From the NCBI RefSeq assembly GCF_000292915.1, contig NC_018513.1, forward strand, positions 2,480,001 through 2,544,000: 64,000 bases of DNA, written 5' to 3'. Shown here piece by piece: positions 29,279 to 37,829 of the stretch (its first letter is position 1; each line of letters opens with the position of its first letter). Origin of the DNA: Burkholderia cepacia GG4 (GTDB taxonomy: Bacteria; Pseudomonadota; Gammaproteobacteria; Burkholderiales; Burkholderiaceae). The notes under the pieces were generated by a model, which did no database searches, was not told where the DNA came from, and was given only the letters and a program-made list of their open reading frames with translations. Position numbers and translations under genes: made by a program.

Positions 29279-29902
29279 TCAATGCAGGCCGCCCGGCAGC
29301 TGTCCGGGCAGCGAGCCGCCCGGAAACCCGGACAGGCTCGGCGCACTGGCCGGCCGCGCCGGCACGGCCGCCGACGCTGCGTCGACCGGCGCGGCCAGCC
29401 CCGGTGCGAGGTACAGGAACTTCCATTGCCGATAGGTTTCGACGCCCTCGAAGTCCAGATAGCGCTGCGGGAATCCCGCGCGCTTGATCGTCGCGCCATC
29501 CGAGCTGCTGGATACGCCGTAGAACCGGTCGGCCCGCCACAGGAACGACCAGTCGTTCTTGCCGCTGACCGGATCCGGATACGCGCGGCGCAGATGATGC
29601 ATGGGCTTCGCGAAGCGGGTATCGTCCAGCAGGTCGTCGACCGTTTGCGGGTACGCGCGCGCGAGACGGTAGTACCCGATAATGGACCTCCGGTACTGGT
29701 CGCCGACGAACAGCAATTGCCGCTCCTGTTCGCGGCGCCGCTGCAGCGACCAGACATCGAGCGCGCCGGCCAGCGCGATCGACATCAGCATCAGCGCGAT
29801 CAGCAGCGCGAGCAGCACGAGCCCGCGCTGCCGCCCGCCGCGCAGGCGGGCATGCATCGCACGCGTGCGTGCGATCCCCGCGGCGCGGCCGGACCGGCTC
29901 AT
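29279..29902 (-). CDS. Pilin-like protein without Glu5, end of secretion operon
   Basis: A 207-residue protein with a basic leader and a pilin-like hydrophobic helix after a Gly (RQRG-LVLLALLIALMLMSIAL). Unlike its neighbours it lacks Glu at position 5, a feature shared with tip pseudopilins of the GspK type. The C-terminal part (about 130-207) ends in a Pro/Gly/Leu tail. The ATG at 29902 overlaps the preceding pseudopilin's stop by ATGA. It is the last gene of the leftward operon. Assignment as a minor pseudopilin is by position and N-terminus. Confidence 0.75.
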   Translation of the reverse strand: MSRSGRAAGIARTRAMHARLRGGRQRGLVLLALLIALMLMSIALAGALDVWSLQRRREQERQLLFVGDQYRRSIIGYYRLARAYPQTVDDLLDDTRFAKPMHHLRRAYPDPVSGKNDWSFLWRADRFYGVSSSSDGATIKRAGFPQRYLDFEGVETYRQWKFLYLAPGLAAPVDAASAAVPARPASAPSLSGFPGGSLPGQLPGGLH

Positions 29903-30306
29903 TTCGCCGCTCCGCCCGCGCCCGCCGGTCCCGCCACAGCCGGCGGCGCGCCTTGCGCACTGCTCGCGGGCCCCACGTCGTAGACGCCCTGCTGGGTCTC
30001 GTCCGGCGATGCGATCGTCGCCCATTTGTCGTCGCCATTCACCGGATCGACCGGCACCGCACGCAAATAGTGCTTCGCGACCAGTTCGTCGAGCGTCTCG
30101 GGGTATTGCCCGTTGTCACCGTAATACTGGTCGATCGCATTGCGCATCACCGCGAGGTTCTGCCGCCGCACCTGTTCCTTGCCGCGCTCGATGCTGTGCA
30201 TGTAGCGCGGCACGGCCAACGTCAGAAGCAGCCCGATGATGGCCATCACGACCACGATTTCGATCAGCGTAAAGCCGCGGATCCTGCGCATGCGAGCGGG
30301 TTTCAT
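29899..30306 (-). CDS. Pseudopilin (GspG/H-like)
   Basis: A 135-residue type IV pilin-like protein. The prepilin peptidase site is RIRG-FTLIEIVVVMAIIG, with Glu5 present. The following RQNLAVMRNAIDQYYGDNGQYPETLDEL segment is typical of pseudopilins, and a Gly/Ala/Pro-rich C-terminus follows. It would be cleaved and methylated by a prepilin peptidase encoded elsewhere and polymerise at the inner membrane. It lies 9 bases downstream of the next pseudopilin gene. Confidence 0.85.
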   Translation of the reverse strand: MKPARMRRIRGFTLIEIVVVMAIIGLLLTLAVPRYMHSIERGKEQVRRQNLAVMRNAIDQYYGDNGQYPETLDELVAKHYLRAVPVDPVNGDDKWATIASPDETQQGVYDVGPASSAQGAPPAVAGPAGAGGAAK

Positions 30307-30315
30307 GATGAACCG

Positions 30316-30849
30316 TCACCATTGTTTGTACGGAATGCCGTTGATGCCGACGCGGGCGGATTTCGAGGTCACGTCGAACACGTCCTTGCCGGCCTCCATG
30401 CCGGCGGGGGCCGCGTCGGCCGCCGGGTCCGGCGGCGTGCCGTACGCGCGCACGTCCCAGGTGTCCTCGGCGGGCGTATCGGGATCGCCGGTGAAGAACG
30501 GATCGCGCGGCACCCGGCGCAGGAACATCACCAGGCCGCCCTTCGGGTCGCGGGCGTTCTTCACGCCCGTCACCAGCACGGTCAGCGACGGCGGATAGCC
30601 GGACGCTTCCGCCTCCTTGTCGATCTGCCCCGCATCGCACGCGTCCTTGTACGCATCGAGCGCAGTGCGGATCTCACGCAACGCGGCGCTCAGCTCCTGC
30701 TCCTTCTGACGCTGCACGATCAGTTCGGAAAACGGCATGATCGCGAGCGCGAGGATCGACACGAGCGCGAGCGTGATGACCATCTCGATCAACGTGAAGC
30801 CGCGCCGGCCGATGCGGCCGACGCGCGTCGCTGCGTTGCGGGCGGCCAC
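30316..30849 (-). CDS. Pseudopilin
   Basis: A 177-residue pilin-like protein with leader RIGRRG-FTLIEMVITLALVSI and Glu5. The later part carries RVPRDPFFTGD, a motif like the conserved Pro-Xaa-Asp-Pro region of pseudopilins. It starts with GTG at 30849, only 3 bases after the stop of the orphan secretin tail, which is normal operon spacing. It is probably a minor or alternative subunit of the secretion pseudopilus. Confidence 0.83.
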   Translation of the reverse strand: MAARNAATRVGRIGRRGFTLIEMVITLALVSILALAIMPFSELIVQRQKEQELSAALREIRTALDAYKDACDAGQIDKEAEASGYPPSLTVLVTGVKNARDPKGGLVMFLRRVPRDPFFTGDPDTPAEDTWDVRAYGTPPDPAADAAPAGMEAGKDVFDVTSKSARVGINGIPYKQW

Positions 30850-30852
30850 GGC

Positions 30853-31060
30853 TCACTTCCCGACCGGGCGAAGCGGGTTTTCGCTCGGGATATCGCCCGC
30901 CGGCATCTGCAGCGTCGGGGGTGGCGCCGCCGGCGCGGCGGCCGCCGCGGCAGCCGGCTCGGCCGGTGCCGGCGACGCAACCGGCGTCACGGTGGTGCCC
31001 GCTGCGGGCGCCACTTCATTGCCCGTCGCCCGGCTGGATCAACAGCTGCGGCGCGAGAAG
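30853..31060 (-). pseudogene. Orphan C-terminal tail, probably of the secretin
   Basis: An open stretch with no start encodes an Ala/Pro-rich tail ending LQMPAGDIPSENPLRPVGK, with the stop 3 bases before the pseudopilin start. In the adjacent frame upstream, QLLIQPGDG aligns with the QLLVD found where the secretin reading becomes unusual. Deleting one base in the C-run at 31022-31024 would join the two frames. I infer this is the displaced 3' end of the secretin gene. It could instead be the end of a lost small gene. Confidence 0.5.
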
Positions 31061-31633
31061 GCTGGGCATCACGCCCGTCACACCGAACAGTAAACCGCGC
31101 ACGGTTCCCTATATCCCAAGACAACCGAGAACCTTGGGGAGCCATTTGATGAACATAGACAGATGTCCATATCTTCGCATTCAGCACGGTGACAGAGGCG
31201 TTTTTTTCGTGACCCTACTTGATCACGGCGGAAATTGGTGAGTTGGATTGGCGCAGAACCTTCAGTCGTGGACCGAGGGCGATGATCGATTTGTTTTCAT
31301 TGGTCTGGAGAAATCACATGACATTCATAAACAATTTGGGCGGTTTGGCATTGCTTTTCACTCCCCGCTGGTCCGCCCCTGCGCAAGGACGCAATGGACA
31401 GACCCGCAGATCGCCGGATTTGTGGGTACGTCCAACCAGTTCGACATGCAGGCCGGGACCCTGGCGGAAAACAAAACACATACGCAACCCCCCAAAAGCT
31501 CAGGAGAGTCAATGGTCACCGATCACACCAAAGTGAACAAATGATCATGTTGCCCGGCGACCAGGCTGAACTTGAAACCCGAAACCATCGCGACGATCGA
31601 CCCCGTTAAGAAAGAGGGTGACGGAAACCGGCC
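31061..31633. other. Unlike DNA interrupting the secretion operon
   Basis: This stretch is visibly richer in A+T than its surroundings and carries no recognisable family. The best open frame on the plus strand is 31248-31544 (98 residues from TTG, GDDRFVFIGLEKSHD), with no ribosome site and no match I know. I found no clear terminal inverted repeat or target duplication. It separates the secretin from its tail and the three downstream pilin-like genes, and may be a decayed insertion. Confidence 0.5.
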
Positions 31634-33553
31634 TTAAAATGATGGCGACGACACGTCGCCGCGCTCAAGGCGCTCAAGGGGCACGCATTCGACAATGCGT
31701 AACAAGATCACGAGGTTACCTTTCATCAACAGGTCATTGATCCGATCGACAAGCAGCTGATCGGCGTGCACGTTGACGTCGGTGCCCGACCACACTTCCT
31801 GCGTGTCCGCATCCGCCGCAACTTGCGGCCGAACGATATGCGGCGTGATCTGCAGCACGATCTCGGTCTTCTTGTGATCGCCGCCGTGATCCGAGAACAG
31901 GCGGCCGAGCACCGGCAACTGGCCGAGACCCGGCACCTTGTTCGCGTTGCGGCGGTCCTCGTCCGAAATCAGGCCACCCATGATCTGCGTTTCGCCGTCC
32001 CGCAGCCGCAGGCTGGTCGACGCGCTGCGCGTACCGATCTGATACGCGAGCGAGCTCAGCCCCTGCGAGTTGCCGCTCGAGATCGTGTTGGTGATGTTGC
32101 TGACTTCAAGATTCAGCTTGATGCCGACGTCGCCGTCGCGATAGACCTCCGGCTCGACCTCGAGCTTGATGCCCACGTCGAGGTACTGGATCATCTGCGT
32201 AAACGACGGGCCACTGGTGCTCGGCGTGCTCGAGCTGGAAATCACGGGCACCTTGTCGCCGATCATGATGCGCGCCTTCTCCTTGTTGCGCGCGCGGATG
32301 CGCGGACTCGCGAGCAGATTCGCGTCGGTATCGGTCAGCTTGAAGTCCGCGGTGGCCGACAGGCTGCTGACGTTCAGCGCATTGATCGGCAGATGGTGCA
32401 GCACCCCCCATGTATCGGCCGAGCTCGGCGTCGACACCGTAAACGAATTGGGCCAGTTGATACCCAACTGCGACATCCGGTCGTGCGATACCTCCAGCAC
32501 CTCGACCTCGAGCATCACCTCCGGCTGCGGCAAGTCCTGGGCGGCAATCATCTCGTCGGCCACCTTGATCATGTCCGGCGTGCCGCGGATCGTCACCGTG
32601 TTCGCGCGCTCGTCGATCACGGCCTCCTTCACCTTCAACAGGCTCTTCAGCAGCGACTGGATCTGCTTCGCGTCGACGTTCGACAACTGGAACGTACGCA
32701 CCTTGAGCTCCTGGTATTCGAGCTCCTTGGCCGGCGTCGCCGGATAGATGAACAGCGTGTTCGCGTTCATCTGCTTCTTGTCGAGCTGGTTCTGCAACAG
32801 GATCATGTCGACCGTGTCCTGCAACGACGCGTTCTGCACGAAGATCGTCGTCTTCAGGTCTGCGCGCACGTCGCGATCGAAAATGACATTCAGCCCGGAC
32901 GTCCGCGACAACGCCTCGAACACCATCCGCACGTTCGCGTCGCGGAATTGCAGCGACACCGGCGTGCGCATGATCGATGACGCCGCGAGCTTGTCGTCGC
33001 GCTCCGCGTGTTGCTGGCGGCGCTTTTCGTCGAGTTCCGCCTGCATCCGCGTCGCCATCGTATTGGCCGGATCCTCGACCAGCACGCGATGCACGCGTTC
33101 GGCTGCCTGCGCGTACGAACCGCGCTTCATCATGCGGTCCGCTTCCTGCAGGATCGCAAGATGCTTGCGGTCCTGCTCGATCATCGTGCCGATCCGGCGC
33201 GCGCGCTCGCTGGTCGGATCGAGTTGCTTCGCCATGTAGACCGAGCGCGCCGCGTCGTCGAACTCGTTCTTCTGGCGAAACGCCTCCGCGTTGTCGAGCA
33301 GCTCGTCGACTGCTTCGTTGCGGTCGTGCAATGCGTCGATCTTCACCTGCGCGTTGGTCGGATCGTCGTGAACGTTCGGCACATGCGCACAGCCGCCGCA
33401 TGCGAGCAGCGCCACGGCGATCGCCAGCGCGCGTTTCGTCGCGCACCGGCTCGCCGGCGCCGGTCGCGCATCGGCCGGGGGGGCGGAGCAAAGGCGTGTC
33501 GACCGGCCGCCTTCCCCATTGCGGCGCGCACCCCGTGTATGTATGGTTTCCAT
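31634..33553 (-). CDS. Secretin of the atypical type II system, 3' end altered
   Basis: A 639-residue outer-membrane secretin (GspD/PilQ class). After a long N-terminal extension there is a lipobox-like LLACGGC (about residue 50), then TPR-like helices (about 80-185), a secretin N-domain with VRMVFEALSRTSGLNVIFD and the N0/N1-type region. The secretin core contains VPVISSSS, the GLSSLAYQIGTRSASTSLRLRDGETQIMGGLI region and PGLGQLPVLGRLF, ending KTEIVLQITPHIVRP. The last about 35 residues (after QLLVD) look unrelated to a secretin tail. The ATG directly follows the previous gene's TAA. Confidence 0.85.
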   Translation of the reverse strand: METIHTRGARRNGEGGRSTRLCSAPPADARPAPASRCATKRALAIAVALLACGGCAHVPNVHDDPTNAQVKIDALHDRNEAVDELLDNAEAFRQKNEFDDAARSVYMAKQLDPTSERARRIGTMIEQDRKHLAILQEADRMMKRGSYAQAAERVHRVLVEDPANTMATRMQAELDEKRRQQHAERDDKLAASSIMRTPVSLQFRDANVRMVFEALSRTSGLNVIFDRDVRADLKTTIFVQNASLQDTVDMILLQNQLDKKQMNANTLFIYPATPAKELEYQELKVRTFQLSNVDAKQIQSLLKSLLKVKEAVIDERANTVTIRGTPDMIKVADEMIAAQDLPQPEVMLEVEVLEVSHDRMSQLGINWPNSFTVSTPSSADTWGVLHHLPINALNVSSLSATADFKLTDTDANLLASPRIRARNKEKARIMIGDKVPVISSSSTPSTSGPSFTQMIQYLDVGIKLEVEPEVYRDGDVGIKLNLEVSNITNTISSGNSQGLSSLAYQIGTRSASTSLRLRDGETQIMGGLISDEDRRNANKVPGLGQLPVLGRLFSDHGGDHKKTEIVLQITPHIVRPQVAADADTQEVWSGTDVNVHADQLLVDRINDLLMKGNLVILLRIVECVPLERLERGDVSSPSF

Positions 33554-34159
33554 TTACTTTCCTTCCACTGGAATGGGCACCATCTGGGTCTGGTTCAGCG
33601 GCAGATAGGTGATCACCACGTTCGACTCGGACACCGAGTCGACGCGATACTGGCTGTCGATCACGTCGCCCGGAGAAACGATCAGCAACTGATCTCCGTT
33701 GCCGAGAAACACGTGAGGCTTCGCTGACTTGGCATCCTGTTGGCCGAGATAGACGAACGGCACCGGCGGCGCGGTCGGCGGCGCCGGACGCGTTTCGGGC
33801 GGCGGCGGCACGACGGGCGGCGGCGGCAGCCATGACGACGCCGTGAAGGGATCGTGTGCCGCTTCGACGGACACGGGCGCACGCAATGCGGCGAGCTTTT
33901 CCCGCGGGGTCGCCGCCGCATCATGCGACGCGGGCGCAGGCGCCGCGGCATGAGCGGCAGCCGCGACACGCGCGCGTGCCGGCGCGGGCGCCGCGCGCGC
34001 ACCATCGCGATGGACGACGACGCTTGCAGCCGCCGGCGCCGGCGCCGGTTGCTGCATCGCCGCCACCAGCACGCGATATCCGGTGCCGGCGACGACGAGG
34101 CATCCCAGCGCGAGTACGAGCCGATTGCGCGAAGCGGGCTTCATGACGGCGGAGATCAT
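33554..34159 (-). CDS. PilP/GspC-like inner-membrane lever protein
   Basis: A 201-residue bitopic protein: one N-terminal membrane helix (about 12-34), a long Ala/Pro-rich periplasmic linker (about 35-135), and a small C-terminal beta domain (VFLGNGDQLLIVSPGDVIDSQYRVDSVSESNVVI). This layout matches GspC/PilP homology-region proteins that contact the secretin. The start overlaps the preceding gene by ATGA. No close name is justified from sequence alone. Confidence 0.72.
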   Translation of the reverse strand: MISAVMKPASRNRLVLALGCLVVAGTGYRVLVAAMQQPAPAPAAASVVVHRDGARAAPAPARARVAAAAHAAAPAPASHDAAATPREKLAALRAPVSVEAAHDPFTASSWLPPPPVVPPPPETRPAPPTAPPVPFVYLGQQDAKSAKPHVFLGNGDQLLIVSPGDVIDSQYRVDSVSESNVVITYLPLNQTQMVPIPVEGK

Positions 34160-34722
34160 GGCTGGGCGCTCCGATAGACGAGCTCGAAACGCACCCGCGC
34201 GTCGAGCATGCTGCTGCCCACGGCCGGACGCTCGACGTGGATTTCCTGCAGCGCCGCGTTCGGCACGTTATTCAGCACCGATGCGAGAAAATGCCGGATC
34301 GCGCCGTATTCATCCTTCACGGGCAGCAGCACCTGGTAGCGCGCGAAGCGCGCACCCGGCTCGGTCGTCACCTGATACTCGGCGGACCCGAGCGTCAGAT
34401 GGCTGTCGCGCGCCTGCTCGAAGATCGACGCGATGTCGTCCGCGCTTTGCGAAAAACGCGGAAAGAGCCCCGGCAACGTATCGAGCGTCGTCGCGTCCGC
34501 CGCCGCGCCGGGCGTGTCGGCCGGACGATGGCTGCGTGCGGCCCGCACCACACCGGCTGGCGCCTGCATCGCGCGCGTGTCGGACTCCACGCTGGCGATC
34601 GCCGCATACGTGATGGCTGCGGCGCCGAGCATCAGCATCCCGGCGAGCCCCGGCAGACCGAATGCGCGTCGCCACTCGAAGCGAAGCGTGAGCAGGCGGT
34701 CCGCCAAACGATCGGCTTTCAT
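34156..34722 (-). CDS. PilO/GspM-like inner-membrane protein
   Basis: A 188-residue protein with one membrane helix (about 24-44), a linker with Ala/Pro, and a C-terminal ferredoxin-like domain (YQVLLPVKDEYGAIRHFLASVLNNVPNAALQEIHVER), typical of PilO and GspM. It likely pairs with the PilN-like protein to couple the cytoplasmic PilM-like protein to the periplasm. Overlaps its neighbour on each side by 4 bases. Confidence 0.72.
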   Translation of the reverse strand: MKADRLADRLLTLRFEWRRAFGLPGLAGMLMLGAAAITYAAIASVESDTRAMQAPAGVVRAARSHRPADTPGAAADATTLDTLPGLFPRFSQSADDIASIFEQARDSHLTLGSAEYQVTTEPGARFARYQVLLPVKDEYGAIRHFLASVLNNVPNAALQEIHVERPAVGSSMLDARVRFELVYRSAQP

Positions 34723-35249
34723 GATTTCCTCCAGACGGCCGTGATCTGGAAACGCACCGGCTTGCCCGCCACGTTGTCCTCGACGAGATGACCGTTGAGC
34801 GTCGCCTCGCGCAGCACGACGCTCGTCTGCAAGTACTTCAGGTACGCGATCATCGCGTCCGGGTCCTTCGCTTCGGCCGTGATGCGAATCTGGCCCTGTG
34901 ACGGGTTCTGGTCGATGCCGATCAGTGCGACGTCATGGCCCGGATAGTCCTCGACGATCGAGAAGAGCGTCTGCCACGGCACGGTCAATTCGCCCAGCAC
35001 GGCCTGGCTCTGCTTTTCCGCCAGCCGGGCGGCCGCGGTCGGCGGCGGCTTCGTGACGTGTTGCTGCGCGAACGTGCGATGCTGGACGACCGCCAGGCTC
35101 TCCCTGACGCGATCATTTTCCGCATACGCGTGCCAGAGCCGGACGGCGCACACGCCCCACACCAACACGGCGACGCCGAGCAGGATCGCGCCGCTCGTGC
35201 CGATGCGGGCGCGGCGCCGGCAAAAATCGATGTCGAGCGTGCGGATCAT
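34719..35249 (-). CDS. PilN-like inner-membrane protein
   Basis: A 176-residue protein: short cytoplasmic N-terminus (MIRTLDIDFCRRR), one membrane helix (about 18-40), a coiled segment, and a PilN-like domain (LFSIVEDYPGHDVALIGIDQNPSQGQIRITAEAKD, then LKYLQTSVVLREATLNGH). The ATG at 35249 overlaps the upstream stop by ATGA; the longer frame to 35501 is a shadow of the PilM-like gene. The cytoplasmic tail would bind the PilM-like protein. Confidence 0.75.
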   Translation of the reverse strand: MIRTLDIDFCRRRARIGTSGAILLGVAVLVWGVCAVRLWHAYAENDRVRESLAVVQHRTFAQQHVTKPPPTAAARLAEKQSQAVLGELTVPWQTLFSIVEDYPGHDVALIGIDQNPSQGQIRITAEAKDPDAMIAYLKYLQTSVVLREATLNGHLVEDNVAGKPVRFQITAVWRKS

Positions 35250-36112
35250 GACGCGTACTCCAGCAACCGGCGCGCAGGCGAACCATCGAGCGCCGCGCGG
35301 TCCGGCAGGACGGCCGCGGCAAAGCGTGCCTCGAACGGCGCGGCGTCCGTGTCGACGCCGGACAGATAGACGTGGCAGTCGTCGCGCTTCAGGCCCGAGC
35401 GCGTCGCCGAGCGCTCGAACAGTTGCTCGGCGAGCTCGGCAAGCCGCGACGCATCGCCGGACTCGCCCGGAAAGAGGCGCTGCGCATCGTACGCGGCCCA
35501 CTCGCCACGCTCGATCATGACCGCCTGCAGCAACGCTTCGCCAACGACGAGCAGCATTGCATCGCCGTCGATCTTCACCGCGACCCGATTCAGCGTCTCC
35601 GGAAGCCCTGCGCGCAGACAGCGGATGCGGACATCGCCGGCTGCGCCCGTCTCGTGAATGCCGTCGTACAGCGTGCGCGGCAGCGCACTGGCAAAGAGCG
35701 CACGGCCGCCCTGCCGCACGCAGAAGCGCGTGACCAGCGACTCGGCGGCGACCCCATACGTGTCAGAGAAATGCGCGAGGGCGATTTCCTCGAGTTCGCG
35801 TGCGTGCAGCGCGCGGAAGTCGCCGCGCAGGATCGCGTGGCAACACCAGAAATCGTCGAGCACGATGTGCGCGCCGCGCGCTTGCGGCCGCTTCGCGCCG
35901 CCGTCGCTACCGGGCGTCGCGGCAAGCGCTGCACGCAGGGCATCGAGCACCGCCGTCTCGATCCCGAAGCATTCGTCGGGAATGACGACGCTCAGCGGAT
36001 CGGCGACGAACCCGCGCCGGCCCGGCCGCCACAGTGCGGGTGGGCGGATGCCGACGACGATCTCGCGCGTTCCGACGCCGATCGCAAGCGGATTATTCGA
36101 CCATGGTGACAC
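35246..36112 (-). CDS. PilM/GspL-cytoplasmic-like protein
   Basis: A 288-residue soluble protein with an actin-like (GspL/PilM) outline: an IGVGTREIVVGIR opening and an IVLDDFWCCHAIL segment where PilM has its nucleotide-site strands. No membrane segment is present, so the L-type function is split into this PilM-like and the following PilN-like protein. The start is a GTG overlapping the gspE stop by 20 bases; a later start is possible. Sequence conservation with PilM is weak, so the call rests on position and fold pattern. Confidence 0.65.
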   Translation of the reverse strand: MSPWSNNPLAIGVGTREIVVGIRPPALWRPGRRGFVADPLSVVIPDECFGIETAVLDALRAALAATPGSDGGAKRPQARGAHIVLDDFWCCHAILRGDFRALHARELEEIALAHFSDTYGVAAESLVTRFCVRQGGRALFASALPRTLYDGIHETGAAGDVRIRCLRAGLPETLNRVAVKIDGDAMLLVVGEALLQAVMIERGEWAAYDAQRLFPGESGDASRLAELAEQLFERSATRSGLKRDDCHVYLSGVDTDAAPFEARFAAAVLPDRAALDGSPARRLLEYAS

Positions 36113-37811
36113 GATTGATCTCCTCGAGCGTCGTTTCGCCCCGCCTCACCAGGTCGATCGCCGACGCCCGCAACGTCGTCATGCCGTAGCGCAGCGCCGC
36201 CGCCTTGATATGCCCGAGCGGCGCGCGCTCCGACAGCAGTTGCCGCAGTTCGTCGTTCATGCGCAATGCCTCCGCGATCGCACGCCGGCCGCGATAGCCA
36301 CTGCCGCGGCACATCGCACACCCGGTACCGCGGCGAAACAGGTAGCTGCCGGCCGTGTCCGGGTCGATGCCCGAGCGCGCGAGCGCATCCGGGTCCGCCG
36401 TGTCCTCGGCGAGGCAGTCCGGGCAGCACTGACGCAGCAGCCGCTGCGCGATCACGCCGTTGAGCGCCGACACGAAGCTGTACGGATCGACCTCCATGTT
36501 CGTGAACCGGCCGATCACGTCGAACACGTTGTTCGCGTGCACGGTGGTGAACACCTGGTGGCCGGTCAGTGCGGCCTGCACGGCAATCTGCGCGGTTTCG
36601 GGATCGCGGATTTCGCCGACCATGATCTTGTCCGGATCGTGCCGCAGGATCGAGCGCAATCCGCGCGCGAACGTCAGGCCCTTCGCCTCGTTGACCGGAA
36701 TCTGCAGGATCTCGCCCAGTTGGTACTCGACCGGATCCTCGATGGTCACGATCTTCTCGAGTCCGTTGTTGATTTCAGTGAGGATCGCGTAAAGCGTCGT
36801 GGTCTTGCCGCTGCCGGTCGGGCCCGTGACGAGCAGCATCCCGTACGGCATCGACGCGATCGACCTCATGAAGCGCGTGTCGCCGGGCTGGAATCCCAGC
36901 GCCTCGAGCGTCAGGCCGCCTGCGGACTGGGACAGCTGGTAGCGGTCGAGAATCCGCAACACCGCGTCCTCGCCGAACTGGTTCGGCATGATCGACACGC
37001 GAAAATCGATCTCGCGTCCGGCATACATCGCCTTGAAGCGCCCGTCCTGCGGAATGCGGCGCTCCGCGATATCGAGCTCGGAAATCACCTTCACACGCGA
37101 CAGCACCTGGTCCGCGACGTCGCGGCCCTCCACGCGCCCCACCACCGTCAGCACGCCGTCGACCCGGCACTTGATCATCAATCCGTTCGCGCGGCATTCG
37201 AGGTGAATGTCGCTCGCCAGCATCTTGAGCGCGTCGTAGATCGTCGAATTGAGCAGGCGCACCACCGGGCTGTCGTCGCTACTGATGCCCTGCAGCGTCA
37301 ACGCGAGCGACGCCGGATCGGGCGCACTCTGGATCGGATCGTCGAACGCGAGCGAATCCATCGCGCGGATGTCCTTCTCGCGCACGGCGAGATAGGCACC
37401 CAGGTCGCCCGCGCTCGCGAGCGCCCAGCCGTACGGCAGCGCCGGATGCGCACGCATCCGGTGCTCGACCCAGCCGCGCGTGCGGGCATCGAGCGGATCG
37501 GCGATCGCGAACAGCAGCACGCCGCGCTCGGGATCGCGCAGGCACACGCAGAGGCGCGCCGTCGCCTCGACGAACGGCACCAGCTCGAAATCCGGCTCCA
37601 GGCGGTTCAGCTCGCGTATCCCGATCGGCTTCATCCGGAACTGCGAGGCGAGCCGCTCGCGCATCTCGTCCGCGCCCAGCGCCGTCTGCGCCGTCAACGC
37701 CTCGAGTGCGCGAATGCCGGAACCGTGCCGTTCGCCGAGCGTGCGAAGCAGGTCGCGCAGTTCGGCATCCGGGTCGGGATGGTGGTCGGGGGAGGAAGTA
37801 ACGGTGTCCAC
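36093..37811 (-). CDS. gspE: Secretion ATPase GspE
   Basis: A 572-residue assembly ATPase. It has an N-terminal GspE_N (MshEN-like) domain (about 30-155). The ATPase core follows: Walker A GPTGSGKTTTLYAIL, Asp box VTIEDPVEYQL, Walker B KIMVGEIRDPETAQIA, and His box VFTTVHANN. A four-cysteine zinc motif sits near the end (CCPDC ... CAMC). It hydrolyses ATP on the inner face to drive pseudopilus assembly. It starts with GTG after GGAGA and lies 18 bases from gspF. Confidence 0.95.
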   Translation of the reverse strand: MDTVTSSPDHHPDPDAELRDLLRTLGERHGSGIRALEALTAQTALGADEMRERLASQFRMKPIGIRELNRLEPDFELVPFVEATARLCVCLRDPERGVLLFAIADPLDARTRGWVEHRMRAHPALPYGWALASAGDLGAYLAVREKDIRAMDSLAFDDPIQSAPDPASLALTLQGISSDDSPVVRLLNSTIYDALKMLASDIHLECRANGLMIKCRVDGVLTVVGRVEGRDVADQVLSRVKVISELDIAERRIPQDGRFKAMYAGREIDFRVSIMPNQFGEDAVLRILDRYQLSQSAGGLTLEALGFQPGDTRFMRSIASMPYGMLLVTGPTGSGKTTTLYAILTEINNGLEKIVTIEDPVEYQLGEILQIPVNEAKGLTFARGLRSILRHDPDKIMVGEIRDPETAQIAVQAALTGHQVFTTVHANNVFDVIGRFTNMEVDPYSFVSALNGVIAQRLLRQCCPDCLAEDTADPDALARSGIDPDTAGSYLFRRGTGCAMCRGSGYRGRRAIAEALRMNDELRQLLSERAPLGHIKAAALRYGMTTLRASAIDLVRRGETTLEEINRVTMVE

Positions 37812-37829
37812 GCGCGTCTCCAGGACGGC

